From: Ilex aquifolium
Taxonomy: Eukaryota; Streptophyta; Magnoliopsida; Aquifoliales; Aquifoliaceae
Length of the DNA stretch: 64,000 bases
Reading direction: 5' to 3'
Assembly (NCBI GenBank): GCA_951799425.1
Contig: OX637395.1
Coordinates: 8,300,951 to 8,364,950 of the forward strand
Shown in pieces: positions 49,191 through 61,172 of the stretch. The first letter of the stretch is position 1; each line of letters begins with the position of its first letter. The position numbers and the translations under genes are program-made. The notes under the pieces were generated by a model that was not told the DNA's origin, ran no database searches, and saw only the letters and a program-made list of their open reading frames with translations.

Positions 49191-49545
49191 TTAATTTTCA
49201 CAAAAAGAAATAGAGACACCCGCATGAACCAAAGCAGGCAGTACAAATGCTCGAGTCTTTCCAAAACCAATCTCACCAATGACAATCACATCGCTACCCA
49301 TTAAAGCCATCGACCAACCTTGAGATTGAACTGGTGTTACCTCAACAAAAACCAATCTCGCAATGACCTCGAGGCAACCATCTACGAAACTATACAAATC
49401 AATCAGCTAATAATATGAAACTCTGAATGCTATAGCTAATATCATGAAGCAATGTTTTGTGGCCCATGGTATACCTGGAAAGTTTGCCTCTTGGACCATC
49501 CAAATGGACTTTGGGATATCTTGGCCTTTAACAACAATCTCACGT
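49191..49545 (-). pseudogene. DEAD-box RNA helicase fragment (DBP2/RH20-like)
   Basis: Two adjoining exon relics on the minus strand. The first (about 49545-49475) reads REIVVKGQDIPKS…EANFP and ends at a GT donor. The second (49381-49191), after an AG acceptor, completes Asp and continues with LEVIARLVFVEVTPVQSQGW (Q motif) and GEIGFGKTRAF, the Walker A region. This is the part of p68/DBP2-type helicases just before and including motif I. The Walker A box is altered (AETGSGKT in the family). The following helicase motifs (Ia, DEAD, SAT) are absent and stops follow. So it is a truncated gene copy. The preserved splice sites suggest DNA-level duplication rather than retrocopying. Confidence 0.7.
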
Positions 49546-50059
49546 CTGAACGATAAAGAGTTGAAGTGACTTAAAAAATTAAATCATCTATACAAATGGT
49601 GAAAACATAAACCAGCCAGGTATAAAATCCATCTTGTTGGTTCTTATCTATACTACTAATCAAAGTACTTTAACATGAAAAACTTTTGATTCTCTATTTT
49701 GCCTTTACAAAAAACTATAAAGGCTAACATGTCCTTTTGTATTTAAATATACAAATTATCATTATATCTTTTTATATTTAAATAACAAACTAATCTCTAA
49801 TATATCATGCAAATCTCTCTATCTTTTCAAAACTTTTGATTTATCCTAAATACAAAGCCCCCAATTTGATTTTCATATACCGACTCTCATTCTCCTTTTT
49901 TTTTTTAGAGTATTTCATTACAATATCAAAAGGGGTACAATATTGAAGTTTATAAGTTTTATAGGTTAAGATATCAGCTACTTAAAAAAGAATTAAGATC
50001 GATACTAATGTGTTAAGATCAATCCTAAAAAAATTATACTTTTTTAGGGGTGAAATGCT

Positions 50060-50310
50060 TCGATGAACCGGTTGATTGACTCTCAGTACTTTGCTTTGTA
50101 TTGGCTTTGTTTGATCAACCGGTTGAAAGGTAGTGACCAACCGGTTGAAGTACTCCCAATATTTTTTGCACATCTTACCAAACTCTAATCAACCGGTTGA
50201 AGTGTCATAACCAACCGGTTGAAGTACTCTCAGTATCTCAAATGATCATAGTATCTCAAAAATCCCTGATCAACTGGTTGAAATTGATTAATTGTTTAAT
50301 CTGTTGAACT
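50060..50310. repeat. Array of palindromic CAACCGGTTG boxes
   Basis: Boxes at 50116, 50138, 50190, 50212 and 50271 (CAACTGGTTG), with decayed ones at about 50065 and 50293. Pairs are 22 bp apart and pairs repeat every 74-81 bp. Each box is a double inverted MYB-type core (CNGTTR). It may be part of an LTR; no element ends were defined. Confidence 0.75.
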
Positions 50311-50589
50311 TTCTTTTTCCTCAATTGTTGCTGCAACCTTTTCTTTAATGCTCCTCCTTGCTTCCTTCTTCATTCCATAGCATTAACATAACTCCTTATC
50401 ACCTATTTCACACCAATAAACACGAACGTGACTTCAATCAATAATCGAACCAAAATTGGAAAGATATTGTTAATTAAACGCATAAAATGAATGCTTAGCT
50501 TAATGAATATGCAATATTTAGTACTAAACAAAACTCATATTCTACTTTAGCATACTTCTCCACACTAATCATCAATTCCTCCATATCGA

Positions 50590-51250
50590 GGGCATGGCAT
50601 CTATTTAGTGACTAGTACAACGGGTTTTCCTTTGACAACTCGATCTTGAATGATGTGGTAATAATCCCAAGGTTATAATTTTGTATCTCATTCGCCATCT
50701 CCTAATAACGATGAAAGTATTCTCTCTATATTTCTGTTTGATTTTTCTTCAAAGAAAACAGCACCCCAATATCCTTTGGGTGTTTGCTACTGGTGATGTA
50801 TCGAGCCATAAATTTCTCGTCTAATTGCATCCAACTATTGATCGAATTTCTCGACAGTTGGTCATACCACTGCATGGATGACTCCCAAAAACTGCTCAGG
50901 AATACAGTGTACATTAATGTCATGTTCCTCATGTGTACTGCCATAAGTTTCCTATAATGAAGTGCATCTAACTATCTTCTTGGTCCTCCACCAAAGTAGA
51001 TTTTTGTCTCCCGTGTCTGTTGTATGTGTCATCTTTGTGCCTACTTTTGCTTTCAGCAGCAGTACGTCTATGGTCAACATAGGAGAATTCTTCTTTAACA
51101 TTGGTCTACTGGTGCTCGGATCTTTCAGGGACCGCACGATCTTGTTATCTCCCCAAGGCTTCTTTAGTGCCTTGTTCTTCCGTCTAAGCCTTTCTTGCTC
51201 CTCATAGGACCTCTACAACATGGTGTCTCGTGCGTATAATCAATCTTGGA
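50590..51250 (-). pseudogene. Gypsy-type gag relic
   Basis: Minus-strand frame at 50944-50726 reads like a retrotransposon gag core: SSMQWYDQLSRNSINSW, then FMARYITSSKHPKD and LFSLKKNQTE. Neighbouring frames (50952-51137) are shifted parts of the same kind of protein. No zinc knuckle or pol follows. Confidence 0.55.
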
Positions 51251-51539
51251 AGGACTTTATCAGCTTCATGAAGGTTGAGACATCCTTGTCTGTTAAAGGA
51301 ATATCACCTTCAAGGTTTATATCATCCCATGGGTTATATTATTTTGGGGATGTGTTCTTGCGATTATTTGATAGTAAGGACACTTCGGTGGTTTCGTTCG
51401 GGATTGTACTCATCAAAGTGTTGGTCATTACGTTGTTATCCTGGCATGTTACATAATTTTGACATAGCTGAGTTTATTACTTCATTTTGCACAAACGGTG
51501 CTAATTATACAAGGAAAAAATGTCACGCCTTTGATTGAT

Positions 51540-52330
51540 GATTTGTAAACTGAGTGTTTGGTTTTGAGAGAAATAAATAAGGTGCACATCTTCCTACAAA
51601 ATGAACAAATTGTCAGGGATTGGGGTTTGACCGATCGGAAGCACTCTGATATTTAAGTTAGTAAATATGAGAGATCAAGCAAGCAAATTACGGAGAAAGA
51701 AATGAGTACCTTAAGATTTGAGTTCATCCAGTATTTATAGGAACATCTTCTCGATCAAGTCAAGCTTAGACTCCTGCTAGGAGTAAGGATGCACACCCTA
51801 AACTAGGCAGATTCATTCGGTCAACTTCATAGTCAAATTCGACTTTTAGTCTTACAGGTTGGTTTTGTAGGTCATATATTTACAATGTGTACCTTAATCA
51901 ATGTTGGGGCCTTATCACATCAACCATCTTGGGTTTCTAGGGATTGCCTATCTATTTTTCTATTCGGATAGGTCTTGGTCACTAAAAGATTGAGTCAGAT
52001 TCTCATTCAAATTTCAGTATTGTAATGTCCTTTTTTTAGCACACTTCACTAGCCTCTACTCAGCACACACTACCCATCTCGGGAGCGTTGATCCACCGAG
52101 CAGATTACTTTCAATTGATCTCTGTTGTGGCTAGGTCTTATCCAATGTGTTCCTCTGAACCAAATCTGTTCGATTGAGTTCTAGTCTGCTCGATTGAGCC
52201 TAAGTCTAATCATTTGAGGTACTCTCATTTCAAACCATTCTTTTTAACACGTGTCAATTGCCACGTGACCTGGTCCAGTTGTCAAATTGTAATCAAAGAT
52301 TTTGAACCCCCTTTAAGAAGCGAAAAAATA
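51540..52330 (-). mobile_element. LTR-like sequence upstream of the gag relic
   Basis: On the minus strand it contains a TATAAATAC box (about 51731-51740) and repeated 'ctcgattgag' words about 21 bp apart (52167-52200). It ends with 'cgatcggtcaaaccccaatccctgac' before the gag relic. This fits the 5' LTR and leader of a decayed Gypsy element; ends not found. Confidence 0.4.
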
Positions 52331-53035
52331 TTTAAGATAGAGAGTGTATATGTTTGTATATATATTCATCCATCTATGTGGTGCTAAAATTTGCCAAGAA
52401 ATGGGAGGAATAAAAAAAAAAGATGTAATGGGTGATTATGCCAATTTGGAATGAAGATTATTTTATGGTAGACCTCAGAAATGATGGTGGATAGACTGGA
52501 CAACGGTGGAAGTGGTAGTGATGCTGGTAGTGGTAGTATAGGATGAAGAAAAAAGTGCAAGGGTAGGCAAAAGATGGGTTTGAGAGAGAGAGAGAGAGAA
52601 GATAAAATAGTATTTTCTTCCAATTCAGCGTGACAAAATGGAACAGTGGCAAACTTCATGGCACTTCCTAGATATTTCCTAAAAAAACAGTGTGTGAATG
52701 TCATTTGATAAAAGTTTAAGGTGTGTCAGTGAAATTTTTGTCATATTAATGTTACAGAACATGTGAAAAGCCATAATTTTTCTCAAATGAATGTCAGAAG
52801 ATGAGTGTGTTGGGCACATGGAGCTGGGCACATTAGAAACCTAGAAATTCGAGATCAATTATGTGAACCACCGACACCATGGACCCCACCCATAGGATGT
52901 TTTCCAAAAAGATAAGTATATTATTATGGATGGCAGTGGACCGGATAAAAATGAGTAATCGTCCAAATCTATCCCGTTTAGACCGAGAATTGATCATACG
53001 TATTGGACGGTGGTCATATATGGGAATACCTGTAT
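52331..53035. other. Non-coding DNA with a short (GA)n tract
   Basis: A GA run at about 52581-52600. No gene seen. Confidence 0.5.
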
Positions 53036-53114
53036 AAACCCGTGTGGGGATGAAGGCAGGGATGGACAGACAATTACCCCCGTCCCGCCTCCACCCTGCC
53101 CTTCCCCGCTCCGC

Positions 53115-53169
<55 letters not shown>

Positions 53170-53645
53170 AAATCTACATATTATTGAATAATTTTTTCTT
53201 TTGAAAATTGTTTTTTTTTTAATTTTTTTTCATGGTTTTGACTTGTAAAAGTGTAGATATTTGTGTTTTTATATTTTTTTTTATGTTGGATTATATTATG
53301 TTACATTATGTTGTGCTGTATGATATTGTGTTGGATTTACAAGAAAAACAAACTTTTAATTATATTATGTTAGATTATGTTGTAGACAAAGTTTTAATTA
53401 TATTATGTTATAAATGATAAACTTTTATTATGTTATGATATTCTATAATTATGTTGGATTATTTAGAATGTTAGATTTATTTAGAATTTTGGATTATGTT
53501 GGCTTGGGCGGTTAAGGTGGACGGGGGTGAGGGCGGAGGTGAAGGCGGGGGAGGGAATTACAAATTTACCTGCAGACGGGAATGAGGATAAAAATTATAA
53601 CCGTTAATGGGAATTGACGGAGTGTTTTTAAGCGGATACAGATAT
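53036..53645. mobile_element. GC-rich ended element with (ATT)n core
   Basis: Ends rich in CCCCG/CGGGG (53040-53115 and 53515-53640) around an (ATT)n microsatellite (53117-53167) and a 'ttatgttggatt' repeat. The right half matches 17218-17500 in reverse. Plant short-element family; class not set. Confidence 0.5.
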
Positions 53646-55370
53646 AGAGACTACAAATTCAAATTAGATATGATTTGGATCAAAATTCAATCAATTAACG
53701 GGCGTAATTATCTGAAATGCGTGTATCCAAATTTCCTCATGTCGGGGATTCAGTAGGAACGTGTTTGGGGTGAAAAAACCTTAGGATACTAATTCATGTG
53801 CTTGGGGCCTACAAATTCGTGTGGAGTGTCTAGATTCCGTAATATAAGGCAAAATATATTGAAACTCACAAATTATTTTGAGGGAATCGTATTTTGTACC
53901 CGAAAGATTTAAGAATTCTTATTTTATATTTTTAAATATTATTTTTTTTATATTACACCCTCAATGTATTAAAAATATTACAATATAACCCTTCTGTTAG
54001 ATTCCATTATTTTTTTCGTCATTGTCAATAAAGTGATTTTTGACAAAAAAAAATAACAGAAACAAACAGAATGACCACATTGCAATACGTTTGATACATT
54101 AAGGGTATAATATACAATTTTTTATCTTTGAGAGTATAAATTAAAAAAATTTAAATCTTTCGGGATGCAAACTATAATTCGCCCAATTATTTTAGGAAAA
54201 ATCTTTTGCATCCCAAATAAATAGGAAGCTTTAGATGGGTGGGTCCCATTTTAAAAAAAAATAACAGATCCACTAATCAAATGATCCTTATTGATTTGGA
54301 ATAAATTTGGGATCCTCAGCATTGTTCTTATTCACTTGTAATTTTGCTTAGTAACACCAAATTTCTTTTACTTTAAAATTTTACATACATTTTTTATATA
54401 ATTTTAGACTAAATTAAAATTGTTAAAAATTCCATAAAAATCAAGGAATTCAAGTCAATATAAAATTTTTAAAGATATAAATTGTCAAAATTACTACAAT
54501 ACCTTTGAATTATCTCAAGTAATTAGAAAACTCTTAAATTTAAAATGGAATTTGATTTTCATATATTGACTCTCATTCTCACTCTTTTTTTTTTAGAGTA
54601 TTTCATTTCAATATAGAAAGGAGTACGGTATCGAAGTTTATAAGTTTTATAGGTTAAGATATTAGTTTTAGGTCTAGTTAATAACAATTAAAAAAAAGCA
54701 TTAAGCTCGATACTAATGTGTTAAGACCAATCCTAAAAAAATTATAATTTTTGGGGGGTGATATATAATTTTTAGTGTTCAAGTAATAATCTTTTGGGTG
54801 TTTGGTAACAATTCTAAATTTTATGATCAATCGCCAAAACTCTCAAAAAGTGTAAATTGCTTTAAAAAAACTATGTATTAATGGTAGTATACGATACCAA
54901 TTTATTTATTTATTTATATTATGATTGTGGTAGGGCCAATGTTTGGTCACGCTTGAACGTGCAAGCATGTGCTGGCAACAACCAAGATTTTTATCATTCC
55001 CTGTTACAACGCGTCCTGACTTACAATTCAGAGTTTTTCTTTTCCTTCTTTGGTCAATCAATCACAAACTTTCTTACGGTTGAGATGAGCAAACTCCAAC
55101 TAAATGACACTTTAGCTGTGATTCAGCTGTCATTTTGTACAACATATCTCTTCTCTACTACTCTATTCAATAAAGTTTGGTTTCAATATTTTTGAGATTA
55201 GTTACATCAATTTTTGTTTTTAGTACACTAAATGAATATATAGATAAGTCACTCCACAAATTTGTCAGATAACATTGTTCTTCAGTGTCCACAGTACGCT
55301 GTGGGACCTTAATTTTAACTCCGACGTAAATGTGATGGAATCTCCTGCAGATAGCTACAACATCTCCTAA
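53646..55370. other. AT-rich intergenic DNA with a MITE-like segment
   Basis: 54195-54335 resembles the MITE at 3642-3814 (GGTGGGTCCCATTTT, then an inverted partner). The frame at 54881-55195 has no recognisable domain and is not called. Confidence 0.4.
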
Positions 55371-56480
55371 TATTCTGTTTGATATGAGGAGGGATACATT
55401 TTTTATTCTTCAAGGAAGGAAATTAAAAATAATACACTTTCTTTCTTTTGTGTTTAGAATGATGAATGGAAAGTAAAAATGATTAATTTTTTGTGTTTGG
55501 TATTGATGAAAAAAAATAGAAGGATAGAAACAATATACATACATAATTTACTATTTTATCCTTATATGAGATTAGTATATATATTATACACCATGTCATT
55601 ATAATATATGCGTCATGTATTTTAACAAACACAAATAACATAAAAATGCATCAATTTTTTTATTTGATTTTTAAATAAAAAATAAACACACTAATATACA
55701 AAAACACACGCATATTGTTAGCACATAATGTAATTTCACCGATTGGTATATGAGTTTGGGTTTAGGTGTTTAATATACATAAGTAATTAGTTAAAGGTTA
55801 AAAATAATAACATATTTTTATCCGACATGAGTATCATTTTTCTTCATTTTTCATCCAATTTTGGAAGAATTGATTTTGGTGAGTTGGAAAAAAAACTCTT
55901 CCATCAACTTTTTCATCCTTTCTATTTTCTTTCCTTACTAAACATAATGTTTTATTTATCCTCCAACTTTTTATCCTTCCAACTTTCCTTCTTTCTATTT
56001 TTCTATCATACCAAACGGAGCAAGAGTATGAAATAATCGTAATTTCTTTTATGACAGGGGTAACCCATCGAGTTAATAAACTTGATGCTTTTTTGTATTT
56101 TTAAACAATAAAATAATTTTCTTTTAATGTTGATTCAGCAAAATAGCTAATAATACACGTAAGGGAGTGACTCGGTCATAACGACTCCCTCCCACTACAC
56201 GTGATTGCAGGTTCCAACCCTTTTTCCCTTTTATGAAAAATAAAAATAAAAAATCAGTCAATAGTGAACAATTTAGATTCACAAAAGTTGGGGGAAAAAA
56301 ACTAAAAAAGAAAGAAAGAAGGCTATCTTTACCATTCTAATGCTCCGTTTGGTAGGAATAATGAAAAGTATGAGGGATACATTTTCTATCATTTAAGGAA
56401 GGAAAGTAGGAATGATACATTTTTCTTCCTTTGTGTTTGGTTGGATGGATGGAAAATAAAAATGACTAATTTTTTTATTT
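55371..56480. repeat. 'CTCCGTTTGGTA' repeat elements
   Basis: 55372-56022 begins 'tgtttgatatgaggagggatac' and ends with an inverse 'tatcataccaaacggagc'. A second partial copy starts at 56342 ('atgctccgtttggtagg'). Between them, about 56155-56225 has tRNA-like words (a B-box-like AGGTTCCAACCC), a weak SINE candidate. Confidence 0.45.
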
Positions 56481-56499
56481 TATTTTTTTTGTGCTGACT

Positions 56500-56755
56500 A
56501 AGATTAGGGGGGACAATCGAGTCGTGTCGTTTCAGATTCGTGTTGAGTCATTACGGGTTTATGTCGAACATTAGTCACACCTAACTCAACTCATTTAACT
56601 AATTGTGTCATGTCGAGTTACGAGTTGACTTGTTTATTTTCGTATCGTGTTCGTGTTTGAGTTAATCAAATTCGTGTCATAAAATTCGTGTCAAGTTCGA
56701 GTCATGTCATTGTGTTGAGTCAAAAAATTTCATCCCTAGTTAAGATGGAAAAATT
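56500..56755. repeat. Degenerate 'cgtgtc/gtgttg' short element
   Basis: Dense 'gtgtcgtgtcg' and 'cgtgttcgtgttt' words, similar in style to 13656-13871. No coding. Confidence 0.35.
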
Positions 56756-57300
56756 ATTTTTTTAATTTAAAATTTTTGTTTTTATTTTTTATTTTTAAAT
56801 TTATTTTTAAAATATAAATGTTGATGGTGCGTTGAAAGGGACAAAGGAGCTAGTGAGCAATGACCTTAAAGGGGAATAGGCTTGCTTCTTCCTAGCGATC
56901 GGGTGGTCCTCCCTCTTCCTGTTCACCGCCGGTTCGCCCACTGCTGCTTTCATAGATGTTGTGCGAAGGGACAGAGCTAATGGATGCCTATTCCGTTCTC
57001 CTGCTCCAGCAGCTAAAAAGAGTTCAAACGGACAGAAGAGAGTACGAAGGAGAAAAAAGGCAGCAAGAATCGGCTACTTCATACTAAAACCGCAGGCTTT
57101 TCAAACAAATACTTCAAAAGATCTCAGAGAGTCCTGAAAGGGAAGTTGTGCAGAAGAAGCGAAAGAACAATCCTGGGAAGTTGAAGGAGGTCTCTACAGG
57201 AGGTGAGACGAGAGTCTCTCAGTCAAAGACAGCATACAGTCGTTGGAGAGTCGACGAGGAGGTTAAACCGGCTTCCTCTCCTTCCAGCATATCGTCTTTT

Positions 57301-57639
57301 CTAATCTAAAGCCTCCTTCAACAGAAACTGAGTCTTATTAGGGCCAACTCGACGGCCTAACCAGTAGGGAATTTGCATAGTGTTGGCAGCAACAGGTTTC
57401 CAGAGGTAATACAGGGGCTGCGCTTTCTTCATATGAAGACGACCGTCCAAGAACTTTACAGCCTCGGAAATCTTCCAAGGGGCAGATGCGCCAGACTTAG
57501 AAGACTCCCGGATCGCTTCCTCAAAAGTAGGTAACCGAGTCCTTTCTTGAAGGGATATAAAGGGGGACTCACCCACAGCCGTCTTGGTATCCGATCTAAG
57601 AAAGCCCAATAAAGAAGGATTTGACACAGAGAAAGACAA
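57301..57639 (-). CDS. Open frame of 112 codons, no ATG start, unknown
   Basis: Minus-strand frame with a natural-looking composition (LLGFLRSDTKTAVGESPF, then EEAIRES and YYLWKPVAANTM) but no ATG at its 5' end. The first in-frame ATG comes about 60 codons later. It could be the C-terminal part of a mitochondrial ORF, or noise. No domain recognised. Confidence 0.25.
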   Translation of the reverse strand: MSFSVSNPSLLGFLRSDTKTAVGESPFISLQERTRLPTFEEAIRESSKSGASAPWKISEAVKFLDGRLHMKKAQPLYYLWKPVAANTMQIPYWLGRRVGPNKTQFLLKEALD

Positions 57640-60183
57640 ACAACAATAGCTCTAGACTACAGAAAGCACGCGAGGGCTTGGAAGCCGAACGGAGGAACAG
57701 GGAAACGCTGAGAAAGCAAATAAATCTTCATAATGATGAAACACAAAGAAAGAGGAAACAAGGCAGAGTACTGCTTTAACACTCTTTCAGTACAAGTAAG
57801 ATCTCTCCTTAGTTACACTTCTCTTTGAAAGGATTAGGGATCAGCTTTTCTTAACGCTGCAAATAGGATGTTTGTCTAGTGATGAAGCAAAGCAAGTACA
57901 GAAATCCGGGTAATGACTTGTCCTCCTAAAGGAGGGACATCGAACTCGGGAGAAAGATAATCTTAGTTACACTCAAACAGGAATAAAGACAGCTTTGCGA
58001 GTGAGAAGAGTACACGAGGATGGAAGAAGTTCCAGCGCTTGCCGGGATGGTAGGGAAGAATGAAAAAGCCAAACCTGCGTGCAGTCAAACTGCTTTATTC
58101 AACTTGGCAAAGACAAAGCATGACCTCTGGAACCAAATCGTTCTTGTCTCTGGATTGCCTCAACTCGAAGCATGAGACCTGTAACCCAGCTTAACCAACT
58201 CGGCTGGCACTGGAACTGTGATGTCGACTCTACAAGGGCACTGCTCCTACCGCACTTCTCGAGCACATCGATGCGAAACCTACGCCTCCTTTTTGTTGAT
58301 ATCCACTAGTTCCATTCTCAACTGTGCCCGCCTAACTCAACTCTCTGATGCGAAGAGAAGACCTCTTGTCTTTTTCCCTCATAAACAGGTCCGCGAAAGT
58401 CGCACAGTTCCGTTTTCCCGGGGATTGCCATTTACATTTCACTCCTTTTGGTAAGGCAAGGCTGCGAGTGAAGTAGATGAATGTAGCTAGTATAGTCTAT
58501 TAGACGATATGAAAGTATTCTAGATTTGACGTCGGGTAGAAACTAGTATAGTGGGGGCTTAGGGTTTCGAGTTAGAACCTCTAGTCTCGCCACAAGCTGT
58601 GGTATAATCTAATCTGTCTATACCTCACTCGGTTCAGGAAGTATCTCCCACTGACTGCCGGCACTCAACTAAGGGACTTCGGGCCTGAAGAAACTAAAGA
58701 CTGTTTACTGACGGGACGAGAGGGAACCGAAGGTTGGCTTTCGAGTATTCACCTCCTTCCCTTGTCAGGCCTTTTCGTCGAGAGAGTCCGGTGTTATTCG
58801 AGTTCCTGCTGTAAGCCTAAGCCTAATAAGGTTCTTTATTCCTCTTCATTTTCCCTCAAATCTCGTGATCCTAACCCTCCCTTATTCCAACGAGTTCAGT
58901 CAAGCGAGCCCTTAAAAGATAGTCATCCTTACTTCTCTGCTGCTAGGAAGGACCTAAGAAGCCAGTACATAGAAAGGGAAGCACTTCAAGCAGAGGTAGA
59001 TTAGAGTGGGTACAGCCAGATCCTCGCTCAACGGTCAATCGCTTTAAAAGCGCTGATGAAGGGGGTCCGAAAAAGGCACCGCAAAGCCCTTCTTTTCGAT
59101 ACCGAACTAAAGTAAGGAAAGCAAGAGCAAGAATATGCGGTGATCTTTAGGGGAAATATTCATGTTCCCCCCGCATAGCACGTATGGGAATACTTCTGTA
59201 GATAAATATCTATCACACCTACAAATTTAGAACCCACAGCCTGTCCCATCTAAGTTATATTATACGATTGGTCGTGTGAGCCTTAGCTTCCCAACTCGTA
59301 AGCTAATGATGGGGAAGGGTAGATAGGAAAGGAAATACGCCACCTATCACACATTAATCACAAATAAATACCCAGGGTAAGGCTTAGGATGATAAGAGAA
59401 TCATCTACAAAAAAAAAGAGAAAATACCTCGAAGTAGCGTTCAAATTTCATAACAACAGAAGCATAGCACGCTAAATAAGCAGTGCAGCGAACACTAATG
59501 GCATCGAACGAAACTCTAAGGATGACATCGAACGCACAACAAGGTATGAGCCCATATAAGTTGCTATGTGATAGTCAATACAATCTTAGAGAACTCCACC
59601 ACCACTCTTTCAAGCTTAAATAAGGATGGCAGCGAACGCTAATCCCCCTTTCAACAAATTCGCTAATCCCATCGAACGCTAAATAAGGATGACTGCGAAG
59701 AAAGATCTATGGCAGAGGGAGCGGTTAAGCCAAGTCTATCTTCCAAGCATCTTTATAAAGCTCTAATAATTGATGAAGATCAATTATGAAACGCTAAAGA
59801 TGGGATCGAACGCTAAATAAGGATGGCATCGAACGCTAAATAAGGATGCAATCGAAGTACGCAGCTGGTTTCTTATTGCTGGTTAAGCCAAGTCTAGCTT
59901 CACAGCATCTTTATAAAGTGCAAAGATACTTACTTAATTAAGGTGAATGGTGGAAAGGTACTTATCGATCAGAGTGCAAAGTATAAATTCATTGAAAGAT
60001 AAGGAGCCATAAGATAGTATGCCCTAAATACAACCTTATAGAACGCAAATACTATCTTATAGATAATAAAGAAATCATCTTAAGGATCACATCGAACGCA
60101 CAACAAGGTATGTTCCCATATAAGTAGCTATGTGAGAAAAATAAACAACAATATCAACAATAAATATCAATGAAAATCAAACT
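57640..60183. other. Mitochondrion-like spacer with TCGAACGC repeats
   Basis: No recognisable gene. Between 59500 and 60140 the word ATCGAACGC(TAAATAAGGATG) recurs about seven times. Two longer duplicate pairs lie there: 59519-59575 with 60070-60135 (GCACAACAAGGTATG), and about 59733-59770 with 59880-59918 (GGTTAAGCCAAGTCTA). These look like recombination products. Confidence 0.6.
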
Positions 60184-61170
60184 ATGTTTACGTATTTCCA
60201 TCAAATTATGAAAGCATCTCTTTTTAGAAACCACGATATGCTTAAGAATAGCGAGGGAGCTCAGAATCAAGAGGTTATCCCACGTGAAAACAGTCAGATA
60301 CAGAAAGCTCTTGAGAGATTTGATTGCAATCCTATGAAACGATTCACCAATCAAAGCATGAAAGAGCTTTATAAAGAGAATTGGTGCTTACAAAAAGCAC
60401 AGAGAGCGTTCCAGGCAAGTACGACAGAAGGGCTTCTTGAATTAGTCAAGAGCAATTCAAATCGCTTATTTGTACTAACAGCACCAGGAAAGCTTAGTAG
60501 TAGAGTTGAGGATAGGGACTTCAGAGTCAAACCTGTGGTGAAGGAACAAATACAGGAATTCTGTAAAAAGCCCTGGGCAGATCTTGATAAAACAATAGAG
60601 CTACGAAATCAAAAAGCTCACCAAAGCATTCACCAGGGTTTCTCAAATTTCATATGGAGAGGGTACGAATACGAGGCGATTAGGCACTACATTGATGTTC
60701 TCACAGCTAACACAGCTGCCATGAATCAAGCTATCTGCTTGGGGTTTCAAATTTGGTACTCTTTAATGCCAAGCCTTATGCTGACCATTGGGAATTATGA
60801 TTTTCATTTACTCCTAAGCCCAGATTTTTACAAATCCTTCAAGGATAAAACGCGAGAATGGTCCCCCCAGACGATCAAGCTCGCCGAAGAACTGTGCGAG
60901 GATCTAAGTCAAAGTCTCATGCATGCCGCCGGGAGCACGCTCGAAACAGGTGGGGCCAGCACCTCGGGGGCTGGGACCAGCGCAGAGTCGAACGAGACGG
61001 GAACCTTCGACCCCTTGGGAATAAGAGCAAGAGAGGAAACCCACAAAGTAGTACTACGGAAACTATTGATTTCCTGCCTCGCAGTTTGTCTATTGAGCAC
61101 TGTATCCTATATAACCGTCGGCGGAACGGAACTATGCCTACAATTTATGGAGGGAAGGTTTAAAGAGTAA
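60184..61170 (+). CDS. Unknown putative membrane protein, 328 aa (mitochondrion-like)
   Basis: First gene of a three-gene group. It starts at ATG 60184; ATG 60208 is an alternative. Polar, Gln/Lys-rich N-terminal half; a hydrophobic segment at about 183-205 (AICLGFQIWYSLMPSLML); a Gly/Ser/Thr-rich spacer at 250-272; then TFDPLGI (274-280) and a C-terminal membrane segment (about 293-312). The same TFDPL-x-I, basic residues, membrane-segment layout, and an I-W-(Y/W) hydrophobic segment before it, recur in the 290-aa protein at 62620, so the two look related. Its stop is only 2 nt before the ATG of the RT-like gene, suggesting one transcript. I do not recognise a family. No stop or frameshift. 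Confidence 0.6.
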   Translation: MFTYFHQIMKASLFRNHDMLKNSEGAQNQEVIPRENSQIQKALERFDCNPMKRFTNQSMKELYKENWCLQKAQRAFQASTTEGLLELVKSNSNRLFVLTAPGKLSSRVEDRDFRVKPVVKEQIQEFCKKPWADLDKTIELRNQKAHQSIHQGFSNFIWRGYEYEAIRHYIDVLTANTAAMNQAICLGFQIWYSLMPSLMLTIGNYDFHLLLSPDFYKSFKDKTREWSPQTIKLAEELCEDLSQSLMHAAGSTLETGGASTSGAGTSAESNETGTFDPLGIRAREETHKVVLRKLLISCLAVCLLSTVSYITVGGTELCLQFMEGRFKE

Positions 61171-61172
61171 TC

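Noticed and set aside
50962..51538. Plus-strand frames opposite the gag relic
   Set aside because: The antisense strand reads as retrotransposon gag; these frames have no domain.
54881..55195. 104-codon plus-strand frame
   Set aside because: No domain, Phe/Tyr-rich AT-type composition, no gene context.
58762..59004. 80-codon plus-strand frame in the mitochondrion-like part
   Set aside because: No ATG at its start and no similarity recognised.
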